Below, piece after piece: positions 18,901-25,586 of a stretch of DNA of 39,858 nucleotides (position 1 is its first letter; every line of letters begins with the position of its first letter). The stretch lies in IMG/VR virus record IMGVR_UViG_3300020205_002120, positions 1 through 39,858 of that record, one strand, 5' to 3'. The position numbers were made by a program, and so were the translations under genes. This DNA comes from a virus. The notes beneath the pieces were generated by a model. The model searched no databases, was not told the origin of the DNA, and was given only the letters and a program-made list of their open reading frames with translations.

Positions 18901-20781
18901 ATCTAATTCTTGAAACTTTTCTCGTAATGTAGTAAGTCCATCAACTAAACCTTGTATGGCATTTGCTTGTGCGGTTAAACCTCTGGCATTAAACACCTCG
19001 CTAGAATCTATTTTTGACAAATACTCTAAAGTACGCCCATAGGTTTTAATTGCTTCATCGGAAGCTTCTATTGCATCAGTAAAAGCTTTAGCTTGTTCAC
19101 CATTTTTAGTAAACCACGAGTCAATTAACATAGCAATACCAGCAATAGCAGCACCTAGTGCTAAGTATCCTTGTAAAGCACCAACAAAACTACTAACGGC
19201 AGTAGTAGCAATAGTTACAGCTCCGCTAATACCGGTCATGGTTTTGCGGATAGGTCCCATATCAGACTCTTTAATATTCTTTCTTAATTCACCAAAAGCA
19301 CCCATTACACCAATAGTGCTAGTATCTGTACTAGCACTACTTAGAATTTGTTTACTAGCTGCTACGGCTGCTGTGCGCTTAGCCATCATTTCGGCACGGC
19401 CTTGTGCAGAACCTATACCCTGCTGTGCATTTAATTTAGCCGTAGTGTCTGCTACAGCTTTACCGAAAGCTATTTCTGCGTTTTTACTAGCCTCAATGGC
19501 TTTTGCAGCATTATAATAACGTTCGGCAATATCTTGTTTACCTTGATTTTTATATCTATCGCCAACTTTATTTAAGTAATCTAATTCTTCTTTAGTTACT
19601 TCTTGACTAGCTTTTTGTAAAATTGCATAACCCTTAGACTGCTTACTAAAACTAGTGGTGCGTAATGATTCGATCTTTTTTACAGCAGAGTCTACCGCAG
19701 CAATTTCTTTTTCTGCGGCTGCTTCAGCTTGGCCTTTTACTTTTTCGGCTTGAGCAACTTGTGCTGCTTTTGCATCAGCCGCGCGTGATTCAGCAGCTTT
19801 AGCTGCCATTACTGCGCTAGATGCGAGTCCTTCACGATATTGTGTAATTGCAGGAATAGCTTGCTTTACAAGTGTAGTAGCCAAATAAGCTATACCAGCA
19901 GTAAGTGCGGTAGGGCTTTGGCTCAAACTACCTAATAGTGGGCCAAGTACTTTGTTTACTGTTTCTAACCCGTTTTGTGCTAAGTCTTTTAAACTAGCTA
20001 ATAACTTATCATACGGATTAGTAGGAATATTAATTGCGTTAAATTTATCAGTACCTTCTTTTAGCACTGCATTTGCAAATGCCTGACGACGTTCAAAGTC
20101 TGTTAGCGCACTTGCACTTTTACCTACCGAACGAGCATAGTCTTCAGTAGATTTATCAAGTTTTGTAAAAATACCTAATTCGTCTAATAGTTCAGGTTCT
20201 AGTTTAGTAATACCACGGGTTAAACGGCTGACTGCATCAGTCATACTTAAACCAAGTGCTTGCGAAGCATTTTTAGCAACACTTCCTAATTGCATCAGTT
20301 GTTTTGAACTCATGCCAGCACTTGTAGCCTTAGCCGTTGCTTCCATAGCATCACGTAAGCTTAGTGCTCCACCACTTGCATTTGCAAGATTTTTAGCTAA
20401 ACTTCCAAGACTTTGTCCGCTTGTAGCCCCTAATTGATTTAAGCCTTCTACCATATTGGTAGTATTCATAGCTTCTCTTAAAGCATTGAATGCAGCGCCA
20501 ACGGCAAATAAGTTAGCAGCTACTGTAGCATATAATCTAACTAGTCCACCGAGACCTTGTGATTCTTTTGCAAAGTCACGAGCACCCGCACCTGTCCCTA
20601 CGGCACCTCTAGCTCTGCCATAATCTTGTCCGCTAACTCCTTTATCGCCTTCGGCTTTAAAAGCGCTTTGCGCTGCTTTTGTCATCTCTCTGTTAAGAGC
20701 CTTTGCTTCATCAATGCGTTTTTGCATTGAGTTTGACTTATCGCTAAAGGATAAGTTGTAATCTATTGTTTCACCGGCCAT
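15970..20781 (-). CDS. tape measure protein (1603 aa)
   Basis: At 1603 residues this sets tail length and probably forms a channel for DNA. Residues ~80-330 look like the conserved tape-measure N-terminal region (NLFAVGAAFNALREAMNTTN; ITKLEPELLDELGIFTKLDK). A strongly hydrophobic Ala/Gly segment near residues 515-555 may be membrane-active. Residues ~960-1440 are long charged coiled coil. The C-terminus carries FAQGGMFTNSIVTEPTLF then FAKGAGLMGEAGPEAIMPLK, the hallmark lambda gpH-family ending. It begins with a strong AGGAG site and is driven by its own consensus promoter (20830-20858) after a terminator, so tail genes form a separate transcription unit. Start choice rests on AGGAGACTGT before the ATG. 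Confidence 0.95.
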   Translation of the reverse strand: MAGETIDYNLSFSDKSNSMQKRIDEAKALNREMTKAAQSAFKAEGDKGVSGQDYGRARGAVGTGAGARDFAKESQGLGGLVRLYATVAANLFAVGAAFNALREAMNTTNMVEGLNQLGATSGQSLGSLAKNLANASGGALSLRDAMEATAKATSAGMSSKQLMQLGSVAKNASQALGLSMTDAVSRLTRGITKLEPELLDELGIFTKLDKSTEDYARSVGKSASALTDFERRQAFANAVLKEGTDKFNAINIPTNPYDKLLASLKDLAQNGLETVNKVLGPLLGSLSQSPTALTAGIAYLATTLVKQAIPAITQYREGLASSAVMAAKAAESRAADAKAAQVAQAEKVKGQAEAAAEKEIAAVDSAVKKIESLRTTSFSKQSKGYAILQKASQEVTKEELDYLNKVGDRYKNQGKQDIAERYYNAAKAIEASKNAEIAFGKAVADTTAKLNAQQGIGSAQGRAEMMAKRTAAVAASKQILSSASTDTSTIGVMGAFGELRKNIKESDMGPIRKTMTGISGAVTIATTAVSSFVGALQGYLALGAAIAGIAMLIDSWFTKNGEQAKAFTDAIEASDEAIKTYGRTLEYLSKIDSSEVFNARGLTAQANAIQGLVDGLTTLREKFQELDKATTGWDRFTDSLAGMVGKDQLSKFAESSVKNIVKTIAAIDSDVARETALKTVTAELGAAGDNQISWLEAIKKGGPEAAKKVEAIEKGLKKVANQQSIVASRSTEFDESIKKLGDSYKDFTKSALDQSPLTKLGDDMITSSVKMVGALADPVAGINSMKKLLEDTATIGIFNPAIVQELNRLKPEIDAINKKHGETSIQLRKAREELAPLTLEYEKLNKAYGGVDRDMVLAQGGDTIGLDKLQEATDKMNLKQEELAALAKKDTEERAKIAELMNSPKFREMAVDAFVKGSALISRALADAFEKARIDLARGIISMIGSVPGVARIESEINKREFAQQKYMLKLQEDMLRAQYGQIAALMANTAAVNLASARANNNGANRSPEGIAAASSALGAAESEADITSKYQAFIGGAKGKGAPTSTSLFKEISEAATKFGKDAPEYIARLSQIRSGIQKFVETDAQRAKINTGEKLDNLKTEIKVREENNQLVADNLKLTQMGVDTELKQIDQLQQQNGFLTENQVAKRRFLEDEQALVQYNLQLNQINTDRINQDAKLKDLKGLVSETALKELATNYDILELSKKKSIKAEQTNKNEASALKEKLDINNRIFAIEERALNNRNFKIETGNILQRDSLEVQTSELQLAEKRNSYGPDELAVRKLNLDLAKQQQEETSKLASLEINYLKDVNRLVKEYVNTKEGDAGAARRAEITQDMENISKRYETEYKGITRVAEAKKKLSLEDAQYSQRALAYSDIFEKAFQGMADVMIDFAKTGKLSFDGLISSMIEGLIRYEMQLQATAMYAAMRPGILQFMTSLVGGGGGFGTPGGTGSSFIDAGSVNLTGNIGANGLVYGSSGRIDKFAQGGMFTNSIVTEPTLFRFAKGAGLMGEAGPEAIMPLKRDSNGTLGVQGGGGGSVEIVVNNYSGEKAEATESVDSRGNRKIEVLIGEMTAGELARNGSQSQKAMRGTFGLQPQLIRR

Positions 20782-20829
20782 ACAGTCTCCTGGGCTATAA
20801 ACTTGAAGTAAGTAAATATATTTGTTACC

Positions 20830-20858
20830 ATTATATCATTATAGGAGCACGTTGTCAA
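20830..20858 (-). promoter_or_regulatory. consensus sigma70 promoter for tape measure/tail-tip operon
   Basis: TTGACA (20858-20853) and TATAAT (20835-20830) on the minus strand, spacer exactly 17 bp. It lies between the terminator at 20879-20912 and the tape measure start at 20781. A second TATAAT at 20846-20841 is too close to the -35 to be used with it. Confidence 0.92.
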
Positions 20859-20878
20859 ACCAAAAAATTTTTAGCAAT

Positions 20879-20912
20879 AAAAAACCCGCTAATATTACTT
20901 AGCGGGTTTTTT
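20879..20912 (-). terminator. bidirectional Rho-independent terminator overlapping the chaperone C-terminus
   Basis: A perfect 14-bp stem (AAAAAACCCGCTAA / TTAGCGGGTTTTTT) with a 6-nt loop and T-run on both strands. The left arm on the minus strand encodes the last residues (KKPAK) and stop of the tail chaperone ORF, so the terminator is embedded in coding sequence. Confidence 0.93.
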
Positions 20913-21206
20913 GGCTTGTTTACGCATTTCTTCAACCCTGACAGAATCAATCATATTTATTAAGTTATAATAAAAGGCTTGATCAATCTTAGGGATATTA
21001 TAGGCGTCAAAAACTTGAAATATTGAATTTAAGTTTTTTCCTAAATAACTGCCTGCTACAAATTCCCATTCATCTCTTAATACTCTATAAATATTAAAGG
21101 CTTCTTGTACTTCGATAGCAAAATCAGCTAGCTCTATAGGTATATCTTGATCTACAGGCTCTGTTCCCAGTTGCTCACACATATCGAAATACTGTTCTTT
21201 GTTCAT
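20895..21206 (-). CDS. tail assembly chaperone, downstream (T-like) part
   Basis: This 103-residue frame (MNKEQYFDMCEQLGTEPVDQ to KKPAK) lies between the chaperone G-like gene and the tape measure, exactly where lambda T is. It has an ATG at 21206 but only a weak ribosome site. More telling, the same frame is open without stops from the slippery heptamer at 21272-21278. It is therefore probably made mainly as the C-terminal part of a -1 frameshift fusion: 133 zero-frame residues, 22 linker residues, then these 103 (about 258 in all). Family role: the fusion coats the tape measure and recruits tail-tube subunits, and is absent from virions. Confidence 0.8.
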   Translation of the reverse strand: MNKEQYFDMCEQLGTEPVDQDIPIELADFAIEVQEAFNIYRVLRDEWEFVAGSYLGKNLNSIFQVFDAYNIPKIDQAFYYNLINMIDSVRVEEMRKQAKKPAK

Positions 21207-21256
21207 TGCAACAGCACTATTTTGTTGATAGTTAACTATCTGTTCTCTAACAGTAA

Positions 21257-21670
21257 TTAACTGGTCTTCGTAAAATTTGCTAAATCATTCACCTGTTCAC
21301 TAATGAAGTTATCAAACTGTGAACTATTTTTCATCAGCATTAAAGCATTATCTTTGCTATAAGCTAATTCATCAAGTGGGTCAAATTCAGAAACATCTAC
21401 AGGTACTAATAAATTTACATAACTAAATCTAAGCCCTTTCCAGCCACGAATAGCTGCATCAACATAAAGTTCTAAAAATAGTTCTTCGTTGAATTCGTCT
21501 TGAACAGCCTTACCTTTAAAGGTATTTTTTGTAGACTTTTTTCGTAAACTGATTAATGTTTCACGACTCATGTAACCAATATCAATCTTGAATTCAGGAA
21601 AACCTGGATACTCAACTTCTACTGTTTTTGATGGTACTAGTAATGATTTTAGGCTAATTTCCTTTGCCAT
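21257..21670 (-). CDS. tail assembly chaperone, upstream (G-like) part (137 aa)
   Basis: A 137-residue acidic protein (MAKEISLKSLLVPSKTVEVE; GRF-free, with FNEELFLELYVDAAIRGWKG in the middle) located between the tail tube and tape measure genes. Position, size, and the D-A-A-I-R-G-W-K-G-type motif match the first tail assembly chaperone of siphophages. It ends NDLANFTKTS; the AAT TTT codons four residues before the stop form the slippery site for a -1 shift into the next frame. It has an AAGGA site and follows a terminator at 21703-21735, which may lower its level relative to tail tube protein. Confidence 0.85.
   Translation of the reverse strand: MAKEISLKSLLVPSKTVEVEYPGFPEFKIDIGYMSRETLISLRKKSTKNTFKGKAVQDEFNEELFLELYVDAAIRGWKGLRFSYVNLLVPVDVSEFDPLDELAYSKDNALMLMKNSSQFDNFISEQVNDLANFTKTS
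21272..21278 (-). promoter_or_regulatory. -1 programmed ribosomal frameshift site A AAT TTT
   Basis: In the zero frame the codons are gcA AAT TTT acg, a perfect X XXY YYZ heptamer (A AAT TTT). After slipping, the new frame reads YEDQLITVREQIVNYQQNSAVA, then the downstream ORF's MNKEQ, with no stop. This is the expected device between siphophage tail chaperones. Confidence 0.88.
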
Positions 21671-21702
21671 AATATTCCTTGATTTTATTCTGTATTAGAT
21701 TT

Positions 21703-21735
21703 AAAAAATAGGTGCTGGAGATCAACCCAGCACCT
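21703..21735 (-). terminator. terminator after the major tail protein gene
   Basis: On the minus strand AGGTGCTGG pairs with CCAGCACCT (9 bp, 8-nt loop) and is followed by ATTTTTT. It lies 18 bp beyond the tail tube gene stop. No consensus promoter separates it from the chaperone gene, so partial read-through probably sets the tube-to-chaperone ratio. Confidence 0.85.
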
Positions 21736-21752
21736 GCTGTTAGCGTTACAGC

Positions 21753-22925
21753 TTAAGCCGTAGCGTAATAGTTGACAGTAACTTCGTTAGATTGGTCAAT
21801 ATCAAAGTTAGTACTTGCAGAACCTTGGCCCGTGAAAGTAAGTGTTGTACTAATAACTTGTTCTGTATTAACAGTAGGTATTTGTAACATAGCTGCAGGT
21901 AATTTAATGTCTACGTGTGTGCCAGTGGCTCCACCCATTTGAACAACAATTGCATAACTTGGATTAATTTCTGTAGCAGCACTTGCTAATAGACCGCTTA
22001 ATAGTGTACCAGTACTTTGAGCACCGCTACGTAAGTACGCAGTCAATGTACCTGTAACACTACGAGTACCTGTAAAATAAGTAATAGGAAGATTAACAAC
22101 ACCCAGGTTAGCTGGAGTTAAATATGTTAAGTTGTTACTTAATGTAATACTTCCGCCAGTAATAGGCACATTATAGTCAGTACCTATAAAATCACCAATT
22201 GCATCATTAATTTGCAAAATAGTAAGTTTGTTAGTAATAAACTTAGCTGTAGAATTTTTTGCATTAGCACTCTCAACACCTGTAGCACCAACATCAGCAC
22301 CAGTAAATACAACTGGACTAGCTTGATTAGCTGTCAAAGCGATTTGACGAATCAAACTACCTTTTCCAGCCCATTGGATAGAGGCAATAGCATCAATACC
22401 AAAATCAATAGTAGCTGTGTCTAATGCGCAGTTATCAAGTGCATAAGCTAAATCATCAAACACAACAATCAAACCAAAAGCTTGTAACTGGTGTTTATTA
22501 GAGTTTGTTACTGTAAAAATGCCAGGATTTGAGGCAGATGTAGCACCATCAGTCCAAGCAGCATTTGCAGTACCAAGAGCAATAGATCCGCCAAATGCGT
22601 TCCACAATACTTTTTCTTCACAAGTATTAACTACACCTTCTAAACGTGGTCTAAAATATGTAGAGAACGAAAAGTCTAATGGCTCAAGTGCAGTATTAAA
22701 ACTACGTTGACCACGAGCAGGCGCTAAACCAGCTTCGTTTAATGTAACAGTGTCAACTGTTGTATTTTGACTAAAACTCATGCCTTCCAGTACCTGGATT
22801 TCAAAAGTATCAGTAGGTGTGAACGGTATTGCTTCGTCTTTATAAGCTCCGGCCCGAACACGGCCTTGACTATCTACGTTTGTAGTAAAGAAGACTCTAC
22901 TATTACGAATTAAATTAACTGCCAT
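21753..22925 (-). CDS. major tail (tube) protein (390 aa)
   Basis: A 390-residue beta-rich protein (MAVNLIRNSRVFFTTNVDSQ; FEIQVLEGMSFSQNTTVDTV; GLAPARGQRSFNTALEPLDF; FSFSTYFRP). The 'VLEG.SF.Q......V.LNEAG..P.RGQ..FN.A..P.D.SFSTY.RP' pattern is typical of long siphophage tail tube subunits. It sits between the tail terminator and the tail chaperones and is followed by a strong terminator, as expected for an abundant protein. The C-terminal portion beyond residue ~230 holds extra beta strands that may be decoration. A good AAGGA site precedes the ATG. Confidence 0.85.
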   Translation of the reverse strand: MAVNLIRNSRVFFTTNVDSQGRVRAGAYKDEAIPFTPTDTFEIQVLEGMSFSQNTTVDTVTLNEAGLAPARGQRSFNTALEPLDFSFSTYFRPRLEGVVNTCEEKVLWNAFGGSIALGTANAAWTDGATSASNPGIFTVTNSNKHQLQAFGLIVVFDDLAYALDNCALDTATIDFGIDAIASIQWAGKGSLIRQIALTANQASPVVFTGADVGATGVESANAKNSTAKFITNKLTILQINDAIGDFIGTDYNVPITGGSITLSNNLTYLTPANLGVVNLPITYFTGTRSVTGTLTAYLRSGAQSTGTLLSGLLASAATEINPSYAIVVQMGGATGTHVDIKLPAAMLQIPTVNTEQVISTTLTFTGQGSASTNFDIDQSNEVTVNYYATA

Positions 22926-22999
22926 AGTTATTCCTTTTTTTATGTTAAATAACTACAAAGTATTGCGACTAGACATTTATCTGTACTTATACGTTGTAA

Positions 23000-23440
23000 T
23001 TAGTTGTGTGCGTATCGCACTTGTAAATATATCTCACCTACTCCGTACGGGGTAAGTAATCCCTCGTCAGTAGTTATAGACTGAACTAAAATTTCAGTCG
23101 TTTCCAAGTTATTATCTTGGTCATAGACTAGTACGCGATTTGCATCTACGCATCTTTCTATATCGTCTAGTAATAATTCTAAATTTTCTTGTGTTTGATC
23201 TTCGCTTTTAACATAACACTTAATACAGATTAACAAATATGCCCAAGTAAATCCACTTGGATGATAATCTCTTGTTTCTGTACCAGGAGTAAGATAGATA
23301 CATGGAAAATCTTGAACTTCATCCCAGAATTTTAGTTTAGGATAACTATTATTACTTATGTTGGTTTTGTAAATTCCAGTACCATCAATTAATTTAAGTT
23401 TTTCGGCTAATGCCTTTAATATATGTGTTCTTTTACTCAT
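23000..23440 (-). CDS. tail terminator protein (146 aa)
   Basis: A 146-residue alpha/beta protein (SKRTHILKALAEKLKLIDGT; FPCIYLTPGTETRDYHPSGF; LLICIKCYVKSEDQTQENLE; YGVGEIYLQVRYAH). Length, the helix at the start, the F-P-x-(I/V)-(Y/F)-(I/L)-x-x-G-x-E strand and the C-terminal beta strand ending in V-x-Y are typical of lambda gpU-type tail terminators, which cap the tube and join it to the head. Its start overlaps the upstream neck gene by 4 bp. Position before the tail tube gene fits. Confidence 0.75.
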   Translation of the reverse strand: MSKRTHILKALAEKLKLIDGTGIYKTNISNNSYPKLKFWDEVQDFPCIYLTPGTETRDYHPSGFTWAYLLICIKCYVKSEDQTQENLELLLDDIERCVDANRVLVYDQDNNLETTEILVQSITTDEGLLTPYGVGEIYLQVRYAHN

Positions 23441-24933
23441 ACTAATATAGCCCTCATTCTGTCAGATACACTTTTTTGTGCAATTTCACGAATAGAGCTA
23501 GAAATTAACAACTTAGGATCTCTAGTCCTAGGATTACTTTGTCTACCACCAGTACTAAAAGTGGCGTAAGGATATTTCATATAATTATAATATACGGACA
23601 ACATTCCTGCTCTGCTTTTTGAAATACTTTCAATCTTTACACTTTCTGCAAAGCGTCCGCTACGTAAATTTAAAATATCTTTTCTATTACCCTTACCCAT
23701 ATTTTTCTTTATGGTATCAGCAATAGCACCCTGAAGTAAAATCTGTAAACTAGTTAAATTAGTAACTGATCTTTCAGAAATTGAGAGTACAGGTAAATTT
23801 GCTGTTACTCTATCAATCTTTGGTAATTCAATTTTAGTTTTGGATCTATTTACTTTAGTTTTTTCTACAATAGTTGTACTACTATTATAACTGGCAGAAG
23901 GTTTTCCTGTTAGTAAATGAGACCTAAGATCTTCGTATAAATATTGTCGTAAAGTTTTAGAGGTTACTAAATCTAGTAATAGCCCTTTTGTTTCTCGTAT
24001 TCTTTTGGTAAGTGCTTTGCCTATACCAAACTTTGCTTCCTTAGGCGCTTTTGCTAAATTTTCAGCCTGGGACTCTAATGATCCAATCATTATTCCAGAC
24101 TCTATTAGCATCTCTAAAACTAATTTAGTATTATTAAATTTCTTTCTAACAATAATCCTAGTTTCTGCTTGTCCTGTTTCTCTACTAAATGTTCTTACTA
24201 ATCTGTCTACTTTAGCATCTTTAGGCCACTCTATTAGTGCCTGAAGTAGTCTTGGACTAACTAATCCACGCTTAACTTCTGAAGAGCCTTCTTTAGAACT
24301 TATAATATCTATTTCAACGTGTCCAAGATTTTGTAATACGCTAAAGTTTTTGTCTAAGTATGCTTTTACTAAAGCTCTTGGATTATTCCCTGTATCTTGA
24401 TCCATAACATTTGAAAACAAGTTATAGTCAAAATTAGCTTTTACTTTACTGCCAAAAGTACTTTGAATAGTTGTAAACTTAGGTGAAAGAATTAATACAG
24501 ATTTATCTTTTTTAGATAATTCTTTTATAGTAACAGTTCTTTTAAATAATCTTTGTATGGTAGATTTAATTGTACCATTTTCCATTGAGATACTTGAATT
24601 TAAAGCATCTAATGTGTCCTGCAATTCTTTTGATGTTATAGAAGGTGAATTATCAATATATTCATTAATAGTTTTCTTATATGCAGAATCTAAAGCCTGA
24701 ATGAATATATTTGGATCGTCTACACCTATCAGCTCACAAAGATCTTTGATGGCTTTTGATTCTGGTTGCAGTATATTTTTTCTAATACTGCCAATTTCTA
24801 AATACAGAGTAAATGGTAGTGTGCTATCAATATAGCCACGAATATCATTGTCTTTTTTATTAACGTAATCTTGTATAAACTTGTGATCTTCTTTCACCAG
24901 TTTTTTAAACCAATCCGCTGTATAGAACGCCAT
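23437..24933 (-). CDS. putative neck/tail-completion protein, enlarged (498 aa)
   Basis: Unusually long for this position (498 aa; typical tail-completion proteins are 110-180 aa). The C-terminal ~110 residues (LQGAIADTIKKNMGKGNRKD; LRSGRFAESVKIESISKS; YYNYMKYPYATFSTGG) resemble HK97 gp10-like tail-completion proteins with the L-R-x-x-(S/T)-G-R-F-A-x-S motif and a YMK.PY.TF loop. The N-terminal ~380 residues are lysine-rich, helical and unlike anything I recognise, with no catalytic motif. It lies between the gp6-like connector and the tail terminator, with a 1-base overlap at 24933 and a 4-bp overlap at 23437-23440. Likely a virion neck component with a large phage-specific N-terminal domain. 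Confidence 0.6.
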   Translation of the reverse strand: MAFYTADWFKKLVKEDHKFIQDYVNKKDNDIRGYIDSTLPFTLYLEIGSIRKNILQPESKAIKDLCELIGVDDPNIFIQALDSAYKKTINEYIDNSPSITSKELQDTLDALNSSISMENGTIKSTIQRLFKRTVTIKELSKKDKSVLILSPKFTTIQSTFGSKVKANFDYNLFSNVMDQDTGNNPRALVKAYLDKNFSVLQNLGHVEIDIISSKEGSSEVKRGLVSPRLLQALIEWPKDAKVDRLVRTFSRETGQAETRIIVRKKFNNTKLVLEMLIESGIMIGSLESQAENLAKAPKEAKFGIGKALTKRIRETKGLLLDLVTSKTLRQYLYEDLRSHLLTGKPSASYNSSTTIVEKTKVNRSKTKIELPKIDRVTANLPVLSISERSVTNLTSLQILLQGAIADTIKKNMGKGNRKDILNLRSGRFAESVKIESISKSRAGMLSVYYNYMKYPYATFSTGGRQSNPRTRDPKLLISSSIREIAQKSVSDRMRAILV

Positions 24934-25499
24934 TATGTAAAGTCCGCCATATATTGATCTAATACACGTTTAATATGCGCGGGTAAATTACTGGTGGCTA
25001 CATAGCTAACTTGAGTGGTATTAGGATTAATATCTCTATTACTATGAACAGCACCATTATTTTTAGAATAGTATTCTATTAGATCTAATACAGCTAATTT
25101 TAAGTCACCAGGTACTATTTCATATCCTGCGAAATAAACAATTTTATAGCCGTTAATTAGTTCTGGGAATCCGCCTGGATTAATACTAATAACTGAGTCA
25201 CCTTTTGGTACCCAGTCAGTAAACTTTACTAAAGGAGTATAAGTTTTTCCATAATCTGCACTTCTTGCTACAGAAGTAATATTTACTACGGGAGTTTCTT
25301 TTAAGTAAATTTCTTTAAAACCGCCATCAAATATTTCTGTTTTTGATTCGTCATAGTAGTCTATGAATGTTCTACGGCAATAACTTTTAACAAAGTCACT
25401 AACCTTTGGAATTAAGAAATCAATTTCTATGTCAGAGTTTGTACTTGAAATTCCCAAGTAGGCTTTGTACTCTGCTTTTGTTACTAAATTTGTTGCCAT
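24933..25499 (-). CDS. head-tail connector, gp6-like (188 aa)
   Basis: About 188 residues. The ATG at 25499 is chosen because GAGGTG lies 5 bp upstream; an upstream in-frame GTG at 25505 overlaps that site and is unlikely. The N-terminus (TKAEYKAYLGISSTNSDIEI, then DFLIPKVSDFVKSYCRRTF) and later strands match phage gp6-like head-tail connector proteins, helical ring proteins that bind the portal. It follows the capsid gene across a double-hairpin regulatory region (25510-25570) and ends one base into the next gene. Confidence in a connector role is good. Confidence 0.8.
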   Translation of the reverse strand: MATNLVTKAEYKAYLGISSTNSDIEIDFLIPKVSDFVKSYCRRTFIDYYDESKTEIFDGGFKEIYLKETPVVNITSVARSADYGKTYTPLVKFTDWVPKGDSVISINPGGFPELINGYKIVYFAGYEIVPGDLKLAVLDLIEYYSKNNGAVHSNRDINPNTTQVSYVATSNLPAHIKRVLDQYMADFT

Positions 25500-25509
25500 G
25501 TACACCTCA

Positions 25510-25570
25510 CTTGTTTTATAAAGCCACTCATGATGGCTTTATAAAACAAGACCCCCGAAAGGGTCTTGTT
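25510..25570 (-). terminator. overlapping double hairpin (attenuator-like) between capsid and connector genes
   Basis: Reading the minus strand, hairpin B comes first (AACAAGACCC / GGGTCTTGTT, 25570-25545, 6-nt loop, then TTAT) and looks like a terminator. Hairpin A follows (perfect 17-bp stem CTTGTTTTATAAAGCCA... at 25550-25534 and 25526-25510, 7-nt loop). They share 25545-25550, so they cannot fully form together. The connector gene's ribosome-binding site starts two bases after hairpin A. It probably lowers expression below the capsid gene; a switch or RNase III site is possible. Confidence 0.8.
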
Positions 25571-25586
25571 AATACAAATTACCTGA

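Noticed and set aside
20841-20858. TTGACA with the nearer TATAAT (9-bp spacing) upstream of the tape measure
   Set aside because: Spacing is too short for sigma70; the 17-bp partner at 20830 is correct.
22926-22999. Hairpin AGTTAT/ATAACT around the ribosome site of the tail tube gene
   Set aside because: Six-to-seven A/T pairs with a long loop are expected by chance in this AT-rich DNA.
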